From: Brugia malayi
Lineage: Eukaryota; Nematoda; Chromadorea; Rhabditida; Onchocercidae
Direction of reading: 5' to 3'
DNA: 64,000 nucleotides
NCBI RefSeq assembly: GCF_000002995.4
Contig: NW_025062477.1
Span: 11,442,649-11,506,648 of the forward strand
The position numbers and the translations under genes are program-made. Positions 1 to 14,301 of the stretch are shown one piece after another. Under the pieces are notes generated by a model that saw only the letters and a list, made by a program, of their open reading frames with translations, was not told the DNA's origin and did not search any database. How positions within the stretch are numbered: position 1 is the stretch's first letter; each line of letters opens with the position of its first letter.

Positions 1-1083
1 GACAATTAAATGATTTTTAAAATAAATTATTATTATTATATTCAATTATACAAAAAATATGTATACATAGGTATTATTATTTAATTTAATTAATCAAACG
101 AGTAAATTAGTCACTGAATTAATTAAATAAACAAATTGACATCATTTTGCATATTTAGTGATAATTGCTCCATTTTTTTTTTTTTTTTAATTTTAATAAT
201 TTTATTTTATATTTAAATTTTTATTACTTTTTTTCTTCTTTTATTTTTTATATTTTTTATACTAACACATAATATGTTTTCTAGAGGAAAGAAAAAAAAA
301 TTGCTTGGAATTTGAATTTTTATTTTTTTTGCTTGGTGAAATCTTTAGCAATTACTTCAAAAAAAAAAAAAAAGGAAAGAAAAATATTTCACAGTTTCTT
401 TTTTCATTTATTAATTTTTCTGTCATCAAAAATTTTTTTAATTTTCAATTTCAAAATAAATCTTGAAACAACCATTTGAGGAAATTAAAAAAAAAAAACA
501 AAAACAAAAACAAAAACAAAAATGAAATTGCAAGTGATGAAATTAAAATTTATCAAAATTATATTGCAAATTCTATATATATATATAAATATTTTATTCA
601 AATAAAAATTTTATTGAAATATTTAAATGATATGTTTTATTCGCCTCAATGATAAGTAATAATTTCAAAAATAAAAAAATGCATCAAACTATCTTCAATC
701 ACGGAAGTACTTCACATCGATACCATAACAAGTTAATAATTATATTTCATATATTAAATTCATTTGACAATTCATTTTATCCTTTTTCACAACTAAATTT
801 TCCCATTTTTTTTTTTTAAGAATATATTACTATCATTTATTTTATCATTTTTTTTTTTTTAAAATATACCTTTGCGTGACATTTGACATTATTATTGTCT
901 TTTTTATCAATTTTATTTTGGTATGTTATAAACATGCATTCCTTTTTTTTTGTTTTATCAATTATAATTTTTTCAAATTTTAATTACATAATCATTTTTT
1001 GAAAGAAAATAAAAGTAAATAACACATTTTCCTCCAACACTTTAAAGTTTATTTAAATGTTACTGCTACAATATTAAATAATA

Positions 1084-1111
1084 CTATTATTTATTACTAT
1101 TATTATTATTG

Positions 1112-1145
<34 letters not shown>
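1084..1145. repeat. (TTA)n trinucleotide microsatellite
   Basis: An almost uninterrupted run of TTA/ATT units about 60 bp long. Confidence 0.9.
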
Positions 1146-1148
<3 letters not shown>

Positions 1149-4100
1149 CAATTTTTGAGCAACATTTATTACAATAATACATTTATCGATATTTCTTTTT
1201 GTTAGTTTTGTTTATCATAATAAAACAACATTTTCATAATTGTGTTAAATTAATTAAAATTATTCAGTTAAAATTTAAATTAAATAATACAAATTTTAAT
1301 CCTACAACATTTATCTATCATTTTTTCTTTTTGCTTTTCCTAAATTTTTTTTTCTTTTTTTTTAAAAAAAATTTTAGTATGTTATTTTTAAAAGAATTTC
1401 ATTGCATGAAAATTGTTAAATCAAAAAAAAAAAAAAGAAGGGCAGATGGTCGATATTATTTGCCATAATGTCCTTCTGAACGTCAAAGAATGATGCGTGT
1501 GCCAGGTGCGCTTAATATATACCAAACTATTACTATTATTACTCATCATTTTATTAAAAAAAAAAAATTTTTTTTTTTTCATATAAAAATCACTGAAAGA
1601 TAAAATTATTTTTTTCATTTATTTTAATAAATTTGTAAATTATCACAAAAAAAAAAAAGAAAGAAATTCTCTAAAAGTATTATATTAAAATTTTGAAGTA
1701 ATATAAAATAGTATAAAATGTTTGGTAGAGTTAAAATCAAATGACATATATGCAAATTTACTGTGTCATCAAAGATGGACAAAGACAGAAAAAGTTAAAC
1801 AAAAACATTTCAACAGTAATTCTTCTAATCAGTAATTCAACAAATTAAAATACTAATTCATTTTATCCATCTCATTTCTACTAATATATAAATAATCGCT
1901 AATTTTTTCTCTTTTTTTTTGTATACGACTGTTTTTTCAATTTTTTAAATTTTATTTTGAAAATTTTACAATTCATTCATTTATTTGGTTTCCAAAACTT
2001 TTTTTTTTTTTTTTTTCCAATCATTTATAATTCATGTCAGTTTATAAATTTCAAAACTTTTCCGAAATGTTTAATTCTTTGAAATACTTAAATTTTAATA
2101 TATGTATATATTTCTATCGTTTATTTTTTTTTTCTAGTCATTTTAAATTTTTAAAAATTTCTCTCCAAATGTTAAACTTTTTGAATTATTTAAATTTTTT
2201 AGTTCATACATATATGATATTACTTTTTGTTTTTAATATCATTTAATTCTCAATATTTTTTGTTTAATCATATCTGAATATTTTTCAAATTATTCCATCA
2301 TTTCAATTTCATATTATTGTCAAGCAAAAGAAAAAAGAAAAATTATAATATTCTCAGATTTCTTCATAATTTTTACTAAATTAACTCGATTTTTTTGTTT
2401 TCTTCCATTCAATAATATAAGATTATTATCTAATAAAAAGTTACATAATTTTCTCTTCTTTTTTTCTCTCTCTCTCCCTCTCTCTCTCTCTCTTCTATAA
2501 AACATAAATGATATATTTATGTTTATATTGGAAATTTTCTTCCAACAAATTATAATTACTTTTTACTTTTACTTTTGTTTTTCTTTTTTCTTAACATTCA
2601 AAAAGAGAAACACTAATTATTATTATATTTAAATTAATTTTAAATATATTTCAGTTAAAAATTAATTAATTAATAACTTCACCATCCCTTTTCATTTCAC
2701 ATACACATACATACACACACACACATATATACATTTCCCTCAATATGGTAACAGCTGTGTAGCGGTTTAATTCAATCTGCGCTTGCATGCATATTGGACG
2801 GATGGATACGACGACGATCCAACAACGATCGCTGCTACTACCACTCACTTCCAAGTAAACATTTTATGAGACAACAAGCTACCCATACACCCACGCATGT
2901 ACACCCACACACATACACACAGACAGAGACATACAAACATCATTGTGTCCTCCTAATAAGTCAAATAATTAAGTTTTACATCATCAAATGCATACACAAA
3001 GACACAGACATAATTACAATATAACATTTTTATATTAAAACAATTATTTGATAAAATTATTGTTATCAAATAATTTTATAATATTTTGATTTTATACTTT
3101 TTTTTTTTAATATTTTACTTTAATTTTTTTAAAAAATACAATTTTTTAACTTTTATTTTGACTTTTAATTTAACGCTTATTAATTTTACTTATTAAATTT
3201 AACAATCATTTTATTATCAGTAAAAAAAGATTAACAATTCGTTTACTTTTAATTTTGACTTATTAGAATTTAACATTTATTGTTTCACTTATTAGTCTAA
3301 TAATAAAAAAAAAAAAAAAAAAAATATTTGCTGAGAAATAATCTTATCTTTTATATATATAAATAGTAATAAATACATATAATTAATCATCTTTTTGAAT
3401 ATTTAATTTAATTTTCAAAAAAAAAAAAAAAAACTCTCACAACAAAGAATATTTTATTTCATAAATTTGCACATAAATTTTTTTTTTTTTTATTTCAAAA
3501 TTTTCATTTAATACATAAAATTGATCAAAATGAAAAATGCGCAAAAGAAATAAACAATGAAATTGATATGTTAACAGTTTACTAAGACATTTTATGTATT
3601 CTCAAATTAAACGATTGAAGAAAACAGAGAAGTAAACAAATAAAGAAACAAACAAATAAACAAACAAAGAAAGAAAGAAAGAAAATTTGGAACACAAAGA
3701 ATTATTGTATGAAAAGAAAGTAAATTAAAAATGCCTGTACGTACATAATGCAAAGTGATGAGTAAAAAAAGAATTTTGTCTAAACATTAAAAAATTTCAA
3801 AAGAGAGAGAGGGAGAGAGAGAGAGAGAGAGAAAAAAAAAGCAGAAAAAGAAAGAAGCATCCCTGTATTATTAAAATGTAAAACATTTTAAAAGTGATAT
3901 GCATTGGTGATATCACTTATCAATGGATTATTTATCAATAATAATTATCATACTATGATAATTATTATTAATGAAAAGAAAATAAATATTATTATTGCAA
4001 AATTTGCCGGAAAAAAGTAAAACAAATAATAAAACTTTCCAAAAAAAAAAGGAAATTAAAAAAAAGAGTTATCATTGAAGAAAATCAAAAAATGTTATTT

Positions 4101-5688
4101 AATTGAACAAAAATAAAATGAATAAAAAGTCCATATTAAAGAGATTTCATATTTTTTCATAAATTTAAACATCATGTTTAATATAACATTCCATTCATTA
4201 ATTAAAATTTAAAATCATTTATCAAATTTCAAAATTTCCCAAACAAAATAAAAAGGAAGAAGAAAAAAAAAATCCACAGTACACTCTATTTTTTCTAAAA
4301 TAAAAAATTTTTTAAAACGTAAAAAAGCTAAAAATGAATTAGTAAAAAAACAAAAAAGTAGAAAAACAAAAAGGAACAAAAAGACAAAAAAAAACACAAA
4401 ATTACCTTCCCCCTCGTTCTATTTTTCTTTTTCCCTTTCTTTCTTCATTTTCTTTTTTTTTTTTTTTCTATCAATCTTTTAAAAGCATTTTAAAGCATTT
4501 TTCATTTTTCACTCTGCTTGCATCAATACATTTCAATCATTGGTCATAGCTGTGCTACTACATTCAAAAGATAATTTCACAAACTTCATCCACTTACCGT
4601 ATCCCATCTGAAGAATTTTTTTTTTCCCCTTTTTCTTAAAACTAAAATTTTAAATTTAAACAATTTCATCAAATTAAGAGAGAGAGAGAGAGGAGGAGAG
4701 AGAGAGAGAAACAAAAAGCAATTTTTTAACAAATTTAATTTAATAATTACATGCATATTTTCAAAAGCATTTTCTATTCTTAAAGAAAAAGAAAACTGAA
4801 ATTAAGAATTATATACAAAATTTTTCATGTTGAAAAAAAGAGGTTTTTTTTTTTGAAATTAAATTAATTACTATTTGTTTTTTTTTTTTTTTCACAATTT
4901 AAAAAATAAATAAAATTAAAAGACAAATAATTTTATTTTATAATTTCTATGCTACTGTATTAGAAGAAAAACACAACAAATTTCATTTTTATTTCTTCTT
5001 GTACGTAAAAAAAGAAAACATTTTTACGCTTATTTCAATTCAACTGCGTTTTTCAATTTTCTCTCCTTCTCTCTTACTCTCCCTCTCCTCTCTCTCTCTC
5101 TTTTCCCCTACTTCCTTTCCTTCTTTTATCAGAATAAATACAAATAATTTTAATTTTTCATTTTCATTTATTATTGTTTGAAAAAAAAAAAAAAGAGAGA
5201 GAGAAAGAGAAAGAAAGAGAAATGAAGTGAAAAGAAAAAAAATTTTTGTTTTTTAAAATAAAAGATGAAAAGAAAGAGTGAAACACAGTGTGATATTCAT
5301 TTGAATTAAATGATAGATGAGTTTAAAAAAATGGGAGAGAAAGAGAAAAAAATGGAGAGAGAGAGAGAGAGAAAAAAAAAATATTTACAAAAATAATGAC
5401 AAATTTTTATTTTATTTCACTCTCTCTTTCTATTCATCTCTTCATTTATCCCTTTTTGTTTCTTTCTTTTTCCCTCCCTCTCCCACTCTCCATCTCTGTC
5501 TCTCTCTTTCTTCCTTTTCCTCTTTAATCACATTTTTCTCATGAATAAAATTCAAAAAATTATACAAAAAAATGAAAAAAAAGAGGAAAGATACCATTTA
5601 AACAGAAAAAAAAAAGCTTTATTTCTAATGTAAATGAAATTAAAAATGCAATAATTGCAATGAAAGAGAAAATTACGAAGAATGAAGA

Positions 5689-5691
5689 CAA

Positions 5692-5723
<32 letters not shown>

Positions 5724-5734
5724 AGAGAGAGGGG
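5689..5734. repeat. (GA)n purine microsatellite
   Basis: A GA run with a few GGGA interruptions. Many GA/CT tracts of this kind (20-60 bp) are scattered through the window, for example 3803-3832, 4678-4710, 11089-11113, 12752-12784, 12902-12950, 22491-22548, 27953-27980, 33478-33520, 33848-33885 and 55373-55411. Confidence 0.85.
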
Positions 5735-7557
5735 AAAAGAAAGATACAGTAATGAATGAAAATATCATATGTGTTCACATAAAAAGAAAAAATTTAAATA
5801 TTTTTTTTTTTTAGAAATGAAATGAATGACTGAAAATGCGTTAACATTCTGAAATGAAAATATACTGAAATGGAAGGAAAAGAAGAAAAAAAAAAAGTGA
5901 AATGATAGAGAATGAATAGATAATTTTTACAAATATAAAAGACATTTCAATCTTTTCTCTCTCTCTCTCTCCCTCTCCCTCTCTCTCTCTTTTAAATTCA
6001 TAAATAAAAAAATAGACACACCACTACTACATTCATTCATCGTTACCATATTATCATAACAAAAAAAAATTTATATATATCTTACATAAAATTCAATTGT
6101 TCATTTGAAATTATAGCCCTAGAAAAAAAGAAGGGAAGAAAAATAATATTTTGAAAATATTATTTTAGAATAATAACTTCAAATTATTAATTTGGAAGAC
6201 AAAAAAAAAAACATTCAACCTGAAATTTAATACTGTCAAAAATTATTATAAACATTAAATATTATAGCAACATACTTCTTACAATTCATCACAAAATACT
6301 GAGTACATTAAAAAAAAAAAATTACTAAAATAAAAATAGCAATTGCACCTGTAGCATTTATTTATGAAATTTGACAGAAAGAATGAAACTTTTATTTTTG
6401 ACTTTCTTTTTTTTTAAAAAAAAAAATGTGAAATCTGATGAGATCACTTGAATTTGACTGTAACATATACATCATCTATATTTATTATTTATTTATTTAC
6501 ATATAAAAAGGCGCCTTGAATAATTAATGATATGAAATTTAAAATTTTTTATAAAATATAGCAATAGAAAAGGAAACAAAAAAAAAAAAAAAGAAAAAGA
6601 GGAAATTACTCTAAAAAGTTTCATAATTCAGGAAAAGATTTCTTCTGTTTCATATAACCGGAAGAATAATGAATATAATATAAAGTATTTAATTTGATTT
6701 TTCATTTTTTTTTTTTTTTTTTAAACAAAAAAAGCTATATTATTAGTAATTCATTTTCATATTAAATAATATTTTTTTTTCTTTTTTTGTAATCATTCAT
6801 TCAATCTTAAAATACTAATACAAACTCTCAATTTGCTTAAAAAAGCAGCTTAATCTGACCATCTGTCGTTGTTCAAATCTAAAAAGCAAAGAAAAAAAAA
6901 AAATTCAAATTATTCCTCTTATATATGCCTAAATGATTCATTTCATCTAAGGAAATCACACCAGGTAGTACCATATAAAAGCTTTTTTTTTCCCCTTTCC
7001 CTCTCTCTCTCTCTCTCCCTCTCTCTTTGATGTTTATTTTCATTAAATAAAAACAAAAAAAAAAAAAAAAAATACACTTTAAGAATATTAAAATTTAAAA
7101 AAGGGAAAGAAAGAAAAAAGACATTTTGATAATAATTCTAGAAATTTTGTCTTACTGAAAAATTAAAAAAAAAAAATATGTAAATTAAATTTTCATCCTT
7201 TCTAATATTTGATAAACATTTAAAAATACATTTGTGTAAAATATTTTATTCATTCATCATTCATTTATGCAATAAATATTATTTCATCTTTTTTTTTTCC
7301 TTTTTTCATACAAAATTTGAAACAATATTTTATTGATAAAAAAAAAAAAAAAAAAATTAAATAAAAAGGATAAATTGATTAATTTATCAACTATTTCAGG
7401 AGATAAAATCTCTTTTTTTTTTCTTTTTTCTTTTTAAACTGTAAATGGAACAAACAAACAAACAAACAAATAAAACAAACAACAGCTCATATTAATGAAG
7501 TCAACAATTGGACCAAATTTTGATATCAATTTTAATGAGTAGTATATATAATAAGTA

Positions 7558-7563
7558 TTTATT
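7558..7563 (-). terminator. Candidate poly(A) signal of the Myt1-family gene
   Basis: TTTATT on the plus strand reads AATAAA on the minus strand. It lies 162 nt beyond the TGA stop of the minus-strand zinc-finger gene and is the first exact hexamer downstream. In DNA this A+T-rich the hexamer is common, so the assignment rests on position. Confidence 0.4.
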
Positions 7564-7725
7564 AATAATCAATCTAATCTTATTCAAATAACACAATAAA
7601 AATTTATATGCTAATAATTAATTTAGCTAGCAAAAAAAAAAAAGGAAAAGGAAAAGATCAAAGATAAAACGTCAACAACAAAAAAAAAAACAAAAAATAA
7701 GAGAAAGATCAATTTTAAAAATTTT

Positions 7726-10700
7726 TCATGATAATAATACTGATGATGAAGCATCACGTTGAGCTTGCAGCTGTGCTAACAATAGTTGCGCTAATTGAAA
7801 ACCCGTCATCGAACTATCGTTATTTACGTTAGCACCCATTGTTGTTGATGTAACTGCTGTTGTTGTTGTTGTTGTTGCTATTGTTGTTGTTGTTGTTGTT
7901 GTTGCTGTTGTATTCATGCTATTTGTGAAACATTTTGATAATGCTGACTCTTCTAACATTAAATTCATTTCTTTTCCCAACAAATATTTTGATGGATTAG
8001 CATTATCTGAAATATAAATGTATAAGTAAACAAATAAATAAAATAAGTATATGTACATGTAAATATTATTAGAATGAAATAATTAAAAGATTAATTAATG
8101 GTAAAATACTAAAAAAGATGTTTCGGCAATAATTCCTAATAAAAAAAAGTGAATAATGAAAACAAATAAATAATAAACAAACAAATATGTGTACATGTAA
8201 ATATTATTAAAATGAAATAATTTAAAAAAATAATTAATACTAAAAAACAAAAAACGATAATTTTTAGTTAAAAAAAAAATGAATTATAAATGAAATTATA
8301 GTAAATCTGAATGTTAATTAGAATTTGTTCAATATTAAATGATATTTTATTAAAATTTCTAAATTAAATTATCATATATTTGTACAAATCACTAATCATT
8401 AAATAGTGATTTAAAAGAAGAAAAATAATGAAAATTATTTACTGTAATTCATAGCAGTAAAAGATTCACTTAATTCCTCATCATAAAAATTTAGCTATAT
8501 TTAATCAAAATTAATTTAAATTTGAATTTATATATAGAAAATAAAAATTAATATATACTTGTTGAAAACGGTGCTATTGTAGGAGAAGCAATAGCATCAT
8601 TAGTAATATTTCGATTTAACAAATGACCAATATCATCCGTCCTTGACCTTTTCACCTTTGGACTATCCTTATTTTCTTGATTTCTGAAATATAAGTCTTT
8701 TTTCTTGGAGAGAATAAATAATCCTCTTCAGTTTACTAATTTTTATAATTCAATTCAAATACTTCTTTCTTTTTTTTTTTAAGACGATATAAATTTGTCA
8801 CATTGAATCATATTTCTATTTAATTTTAACTATAAAAATATTAAATTGACAAAAAAAAAAGTAAGTAAACCTTATGTAAATGAATAAAAATCAATGAAAC
8901 ATTGAAATAACTTTGAAAAAAAGAAAAAAAAAAAGATTGTCAAATTAATCCAAATGTTTCATTGTAACATATAGAAAGATACTAACAATTTAATTTATTC
9001 TAAAAGTATCCTCTTGGGATTTTTTAAGAGAAGAAAGTGAAAAGGAGAAATGGACAAAGAGAGAGAGAGAGGGAGAGAGAAAGAAAGAGAAGTAAACGGA
9101 TAAACCAAAACATAAAATGATTAAATTAAATATACACATACACATATACTACATTTTAAGTAAGTAAATTTAACAATGTTTATACATTTTCATATCAAAC
9201 TGTTAATGACATTTTAAAAGTATGAATGAAAAAAGCTGACATAATTAAATTTATTTCAAATAGAAATAAAAGAAATTTACACATACATAACTTTCCTCTC
9301 TTCTCTCTCCCTTTTTAAATTATTGAAATTTTTTAAACAATCATTTTATCAGAATTTACTAATGAAATGATATAAATGATAAGAAATAAAAAAAAGGACA
9401 GAATGTGAAAAAATTTGACCAATCATTGAAAAAAAGAATTTATGTAAACTTTCAGAAAAAAACTTAAAAAAAAATATATTTCTATATTAATAATTTAAAT
9501 GAATTATTTTTTTTTTACAATGAATGACTTAATTTAATCAAACGGATGACTAAAAAGTAGTATTATACTTTAAAAAAAAAGTATATATATCAAGAATTAA
9601 ATTATATTAATGAAAATTTTAAATTTTAATTTTATTAAAAATAAAACCTTTTTTCTGTAAATTTTTGATTACATTTTCGAAGTGTTAAATCAAGTGGAAT
9701 TTCATCTGTAGTTGTTGCTACAAATTTATTGTTGTTAATTGAATGAATTGTTGTTGTTGGTGGTACAATCATCATTGATACATCACTGATATGATTAGAA
9801 GATGTTGAGGGCGCTGCTGTCACCGTCAATTGATGTGACATATGACGCATACCTGTAAAATGGAAAAGAAATGAAAGAAAAAGAAAATTATTATTATTAA
9901 TTTGATTTGATTACATTAATTTTTCCATCAAAAAAAAAAAAAAAAAAAAGAATTTCTTTCCTTTTTAATTTGATTTAATTTTTTTTAAAAATTATTTCAT
10001 TTTGTCTCGTCCCATATTTTTTATATATATCAAATATTAATAAATTGTATTATTGGAATGAATTGAAATCAATTAATTCAAAATGAATTTGTATCATTTC
10101 ATTTTACCTTTTCTTTTTAATACTAGAATTTTATTTAAAAAAAAAAAAATACATGATCTCATTTTATTTCAAATATTATTAAAATGAATTGTATTAGAAT
10201 GAATTGAAATCATTTAATTAATTCGAAATGAATTTGAAATTTATTTCATTTCTTACTCTTCCGTGCTAATTTCTGCTGATAAGCAATTGGACAACCAGAT
10301 AAACTTCGATGTGATGCTCGATTACTATTCACATGACCTTTACCTGTACAACCTGGTGTTGTACAACGTAATACCGTATCCTGTTGTAGAGCTAATACTG
10401 AAAAAAAAAACTTTTTTAAATTTAAATAAAAAAATATTTTTGATTTAAAAAATAATTATAACTTTCTGCATCATTCCTTTTTTTTTTTCCTTTTTTACTT
10501 TACCTATTATTATCATCTTGTATCCTTCAATTATAACAGATATTTGAAAAAAAAAGAGAAAAAGACAGAGAGTAAAGGAGAAAGAGAGAGGGAGAGAGGG
10601 AGGGAGAGAAAAAAAAGTAATAAATTAGTTCAAATTAAGACATATGGAAAGTACAAATTTGAGGAAGACAAAAGAAAAGTGACGGAAAGAATAAAAAGAA

Positions 10701-12747
10701 GCGGCATGTCGTGTCCAAGGTCAATGATCAGTGTCACCAAAAATTTTTTTTTTTTTCTTTTCGTTTTCCCTTTTCTTTTTTCTTTTTTTTTTGCATACTA
10801 TAATCAACGGAACAACATCAATTGGATAATCATTACCATTAACATAAAGAAAAAAAGAATAAAAATGCTAATCATACCGTAATCGCACATTATAATCAAT
10901 GATTTAACTAACTAACTTAAATAAGTAAGTAACCTAAATAAGTAATTAACCTAACTCTAACTAATAAAACATAAAAAGCTCTCCGATTTCATTATTTCTT
11001 TAAATATATCGATGATCATTTCCTGTATAATGGGATAAAAAATTTCAATCTTCTTTTCTTCTTTTGTCGGCATAAATTAATGAGTTAAGAGAGAGAGAGA
11101 GAGAGAGAGAGTAAAAGGAATATGCAAAATTTCAAAAGATAAATAAAAAAAAAAATGGGTAATAAAAGTATTCGTGCACATGTATGATGAGATTAGAATA
11201 GTTTGAGTTTTAAAATATACCGACAATTGATGTGATTGATATGAAATTTCAATGAAATGATCAAATATTAATGAACTATCAAATGGATAATTAATTAATT
11301 AGTTAATATAAAAAGAATGAAAGCTTTCCGATCAAATAATAAATTATTTACCAAATAAATTCGTCAATAGAAATGCGGCATAATTTCGTTTTTTTTTTTT
11401 TTTTTTCTTTTTACTTAAACATTCATTTCAATATAATTTCAATGAATTTTTGAATTACAAAAATTCAAATTTATATGGCAAATTTCCCTTATATGATTGA
11501 TAAATTTTTTTTTTCCTTCATGAAAATTTATACGTTGAAATATTTGAATTAGTTAGAAGAGAATAAAGAATAACAAAAATTTGTTCTCATACAATAATTA
11601 TATATTACTTTATAATTACTATATTGAAAAGAATAATTAGATAGCACTATTAAATGATAACTTGTGAAGAATAAAAATTGAGCAAAAAAAAAAAAAAAAA
11701 TAAAAAAATTATAAAAAGAAAATTTATATAGCAAAATTATTTAAAGAATTTTTAATAATATTAACAATTTTCTCTCTTTTTCTTCCAAAAAAAAAAAAAA
11801 AAAACATAAATATGAAAATTAAAATTACAATGAAGTTTTTATAATATTAAATTAACAGTTTTATTTGTTTTTCTTTCATTTAAAAAAAAGAAAAAAAAAC
11901 ATTTGTATAAAGAAAAAAAATAATTTAAAAAAAAAAAAAATATTATGCTCAAAACGATATGACAAATTTTAATTAGTAAACTTCAAACAAAAAAAAAAAA
12001 AAAAAAAGAGAAAAGAGAAAATCAAGGTAGCTTAATGATTATTGACAAATGAATGATATTTGATGAATAAATGGTAAAACGATCTTTAATGATTGACCAT
12101 CTGCTCCTTTTGGCTTATTAATGACAACGAACTGACCATGCATGGCATAATTTAAAGGAAGTGACAACGACTTTTTATGCAAATGCGCTTTTGGTCAACC
12201 GCAACTGAATCTATTTGATAGCGGTCGCTATTAGGTCAAAATTAACTCTTCTGACCTATCAAATAACATATATAAATGATAATTAACTGATAATAAATAA
12301 AGGAGAGAGAATAAAGACAGAGAGAGAGAGAGAGAAAGAAAGAATTAACACCAAATTTGAAAAGTATGAAAAGAGTGAAAATAAGTGAGAAAAATAGGAA
12401 TGAGAATGAAATTTAAAAAAAAAATTAAAATTTTCATAAAAAAAGCGGTGATTTGATAAATTTTTGTTTTTTTCTTTTTGCATTTATAAATCTTTCTTAT
12501 TAGTTTTATTGTTTTCTTTCTTTTTTTTTAAAAATATATATAATGATTTATTGAAATTGTAAAAAGAAAAAAAAAAAGTAGCAATAGTAAAAATAAACAA
12601 ACAGACAAAAATACAAACAAAAATAAACAAACAGAAATGTTCCATGAATCATGGATTTCAATAAAAAAAAAGTTTATTAAATTTTATGACTTTTTTTTTT
12701 TCAAATCAATTTTAAATTTATAATTATAAATTAAGAAATATCTTTCG

Positions 12748-12785
<38 letters not shown>

Positions 12786-14266
12786 AATTATACTGAGAAA
12801 GAAAAAGAAAATTTGATTTCATCTATAAAAATTCATCCATCATATATCTTAAACAAATTACTATCCATATTTCGAAATTAGCAACAAAACCTATCTATGA
12901 AAAGAGAGAGAGAGAAAGAGGGAGAGAAAGAGGGAGAGAGAGAGAGAGGACAAAGAGATTGTCAAATGGATTACTTTAATTATATTTTCAATAAATTACG
13001 AAATCATTGCGAAATGAAATCAATAAATTTGACTCACATTGAATTGTTGATTTATCTGGTCGTCGTGGACAACCCGAAAGACTTCGATGATGTGTGTACA
13101 GGCCTGTCTGATGGCCTGAACCATCACAGCCTGGTGTTGGACAAGTTAGTTTACCTGATTCTGTAAAGTGGTACATCATTCTGGTAGTAAACAAAAACAA
13201 AAACAAAAACAAAACAAAGCAAAGAAAAGTATGTATTATTCACTCAATGGCATACATTTATAATAATTGTAGGATAAAGTTAAACAAGTAAAAAAAAATT
13301 TTTCTTTGAGATTTTGTGATGAAATTTGAATGTAAAGATTTTAATTTGAAATTTTTCTTTAATTCATGCTAAAAAAAAAAAAAATATTTTAAAATTTAGC
13401 AATAATATTTAGGACACTATTCTCGGTTTTTTTTTTGTAACTAATTTTTCGATCAAATCTTACTAAATTTATTTTTCTTTCTTTCTATGGAAATTAAAGA
13501 AATTTTTGTTTTTGTTTTTGTTTTTTGAAAGCAGTTAGATTGAGAATTGTTTAAATTTAAAAATTAAGTTGAAAAATCATTCATTTTTTAAGACTATTAA
13601 TTGCATTAAATGATATTAGCTATTGTCTGATTATTTATTTTACACAATTGTGCATTTTAATGAATTTAATGATTAATCAAATTATATCACTTATCAAATG
13701 AATAATAATTTTAAAGAATTTTCAAAAAAAAAAAAATGAAAGCACCAAATTCTATAGTTTATGTATTAAATATTTAAAATTATAACAAAATCATTAAATT
13801 TTGTACTTTTTTATATATTAAATATTAAAAATTTATAACAAACACAATAAACAAACAAACAAACAAAAAAACATAAATTTATAATAAATAAATAAATAAT
13901 TTTCTATTCATTTACCATTTCGATTCTTTAATCCACCATGAAATGCTGCTGCTGTTGTTGTTGTTGTTGATGATGCTGCTGCTACTGCTACTGATGATGA
14001 TGATGATGATGATGATAATAATGAATATGAAATTTTTGATGGATTACGAAAATCACAATTATCAAATGATGATAATTGTTTAATTGATGACTTATCATAT
14101 GATGTATACTGAGATGAGTGTGAATCAACTGAATGTGGTGACTGAGAGGTACACGACTCTGGACTACTGATATTTTCTATCGTATTTAAATTTACATTTG
14201 AAACTGAAATATGTTTTGGTGCTGATGTAGCCAGTGATTCAATGCTAAATCGTAGTGGTAAATGAT

Positions 14267-14301
<35 letters not shown>

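Larger units (their letters stand above)
1..7725. other. A+T-rich intergenic DNA downstream of the Myt1-family gene
   Basis: No gene is supported here. The stretch is mostly A or T runs with short microsatellites: (TTA)n near 1084-1145, CT tracts near 2465-2494 and 5958-5990, GA tracts near 3803-3832, 4678-4710 and 5689-5734. Two patches (about 1436-1515 and 2745-2870) are visibly richer in G+C and more complex than their surroundings, but no consistent exon model could be built from them. The open frames present are low-complexity chance frames such as poly-F/K/S/R. Confidence 0.7.
10398..13037 (-). other. Intron 3 of the Myt1-family gene, between the two finger exons
   Basis: At 2,640 bp this is the second longest intron of the gene. 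Most is poly(A)/poly(T) and GA/CT tracts, but two patches have ordinary base composition: about 10690-10740, containing TCCAAGGTCA, and about 12075-12262, a cluster of GGTCA half-sites with a POU octamer (described separately). Confidence 0.8.

Noticed and set aside
10263..10448. 61-codon plus-strand frame
   Set aside because: It is antisense to the second-finger exon of the Myt1-family gene.
12897..13166. 89-codon plus-strand frame
   Set aside because: It is antisense to the first-finger exon (13160-13038), where the minus strand has an unmistakable CCHHC finger. The rest is a GA microsatellite.
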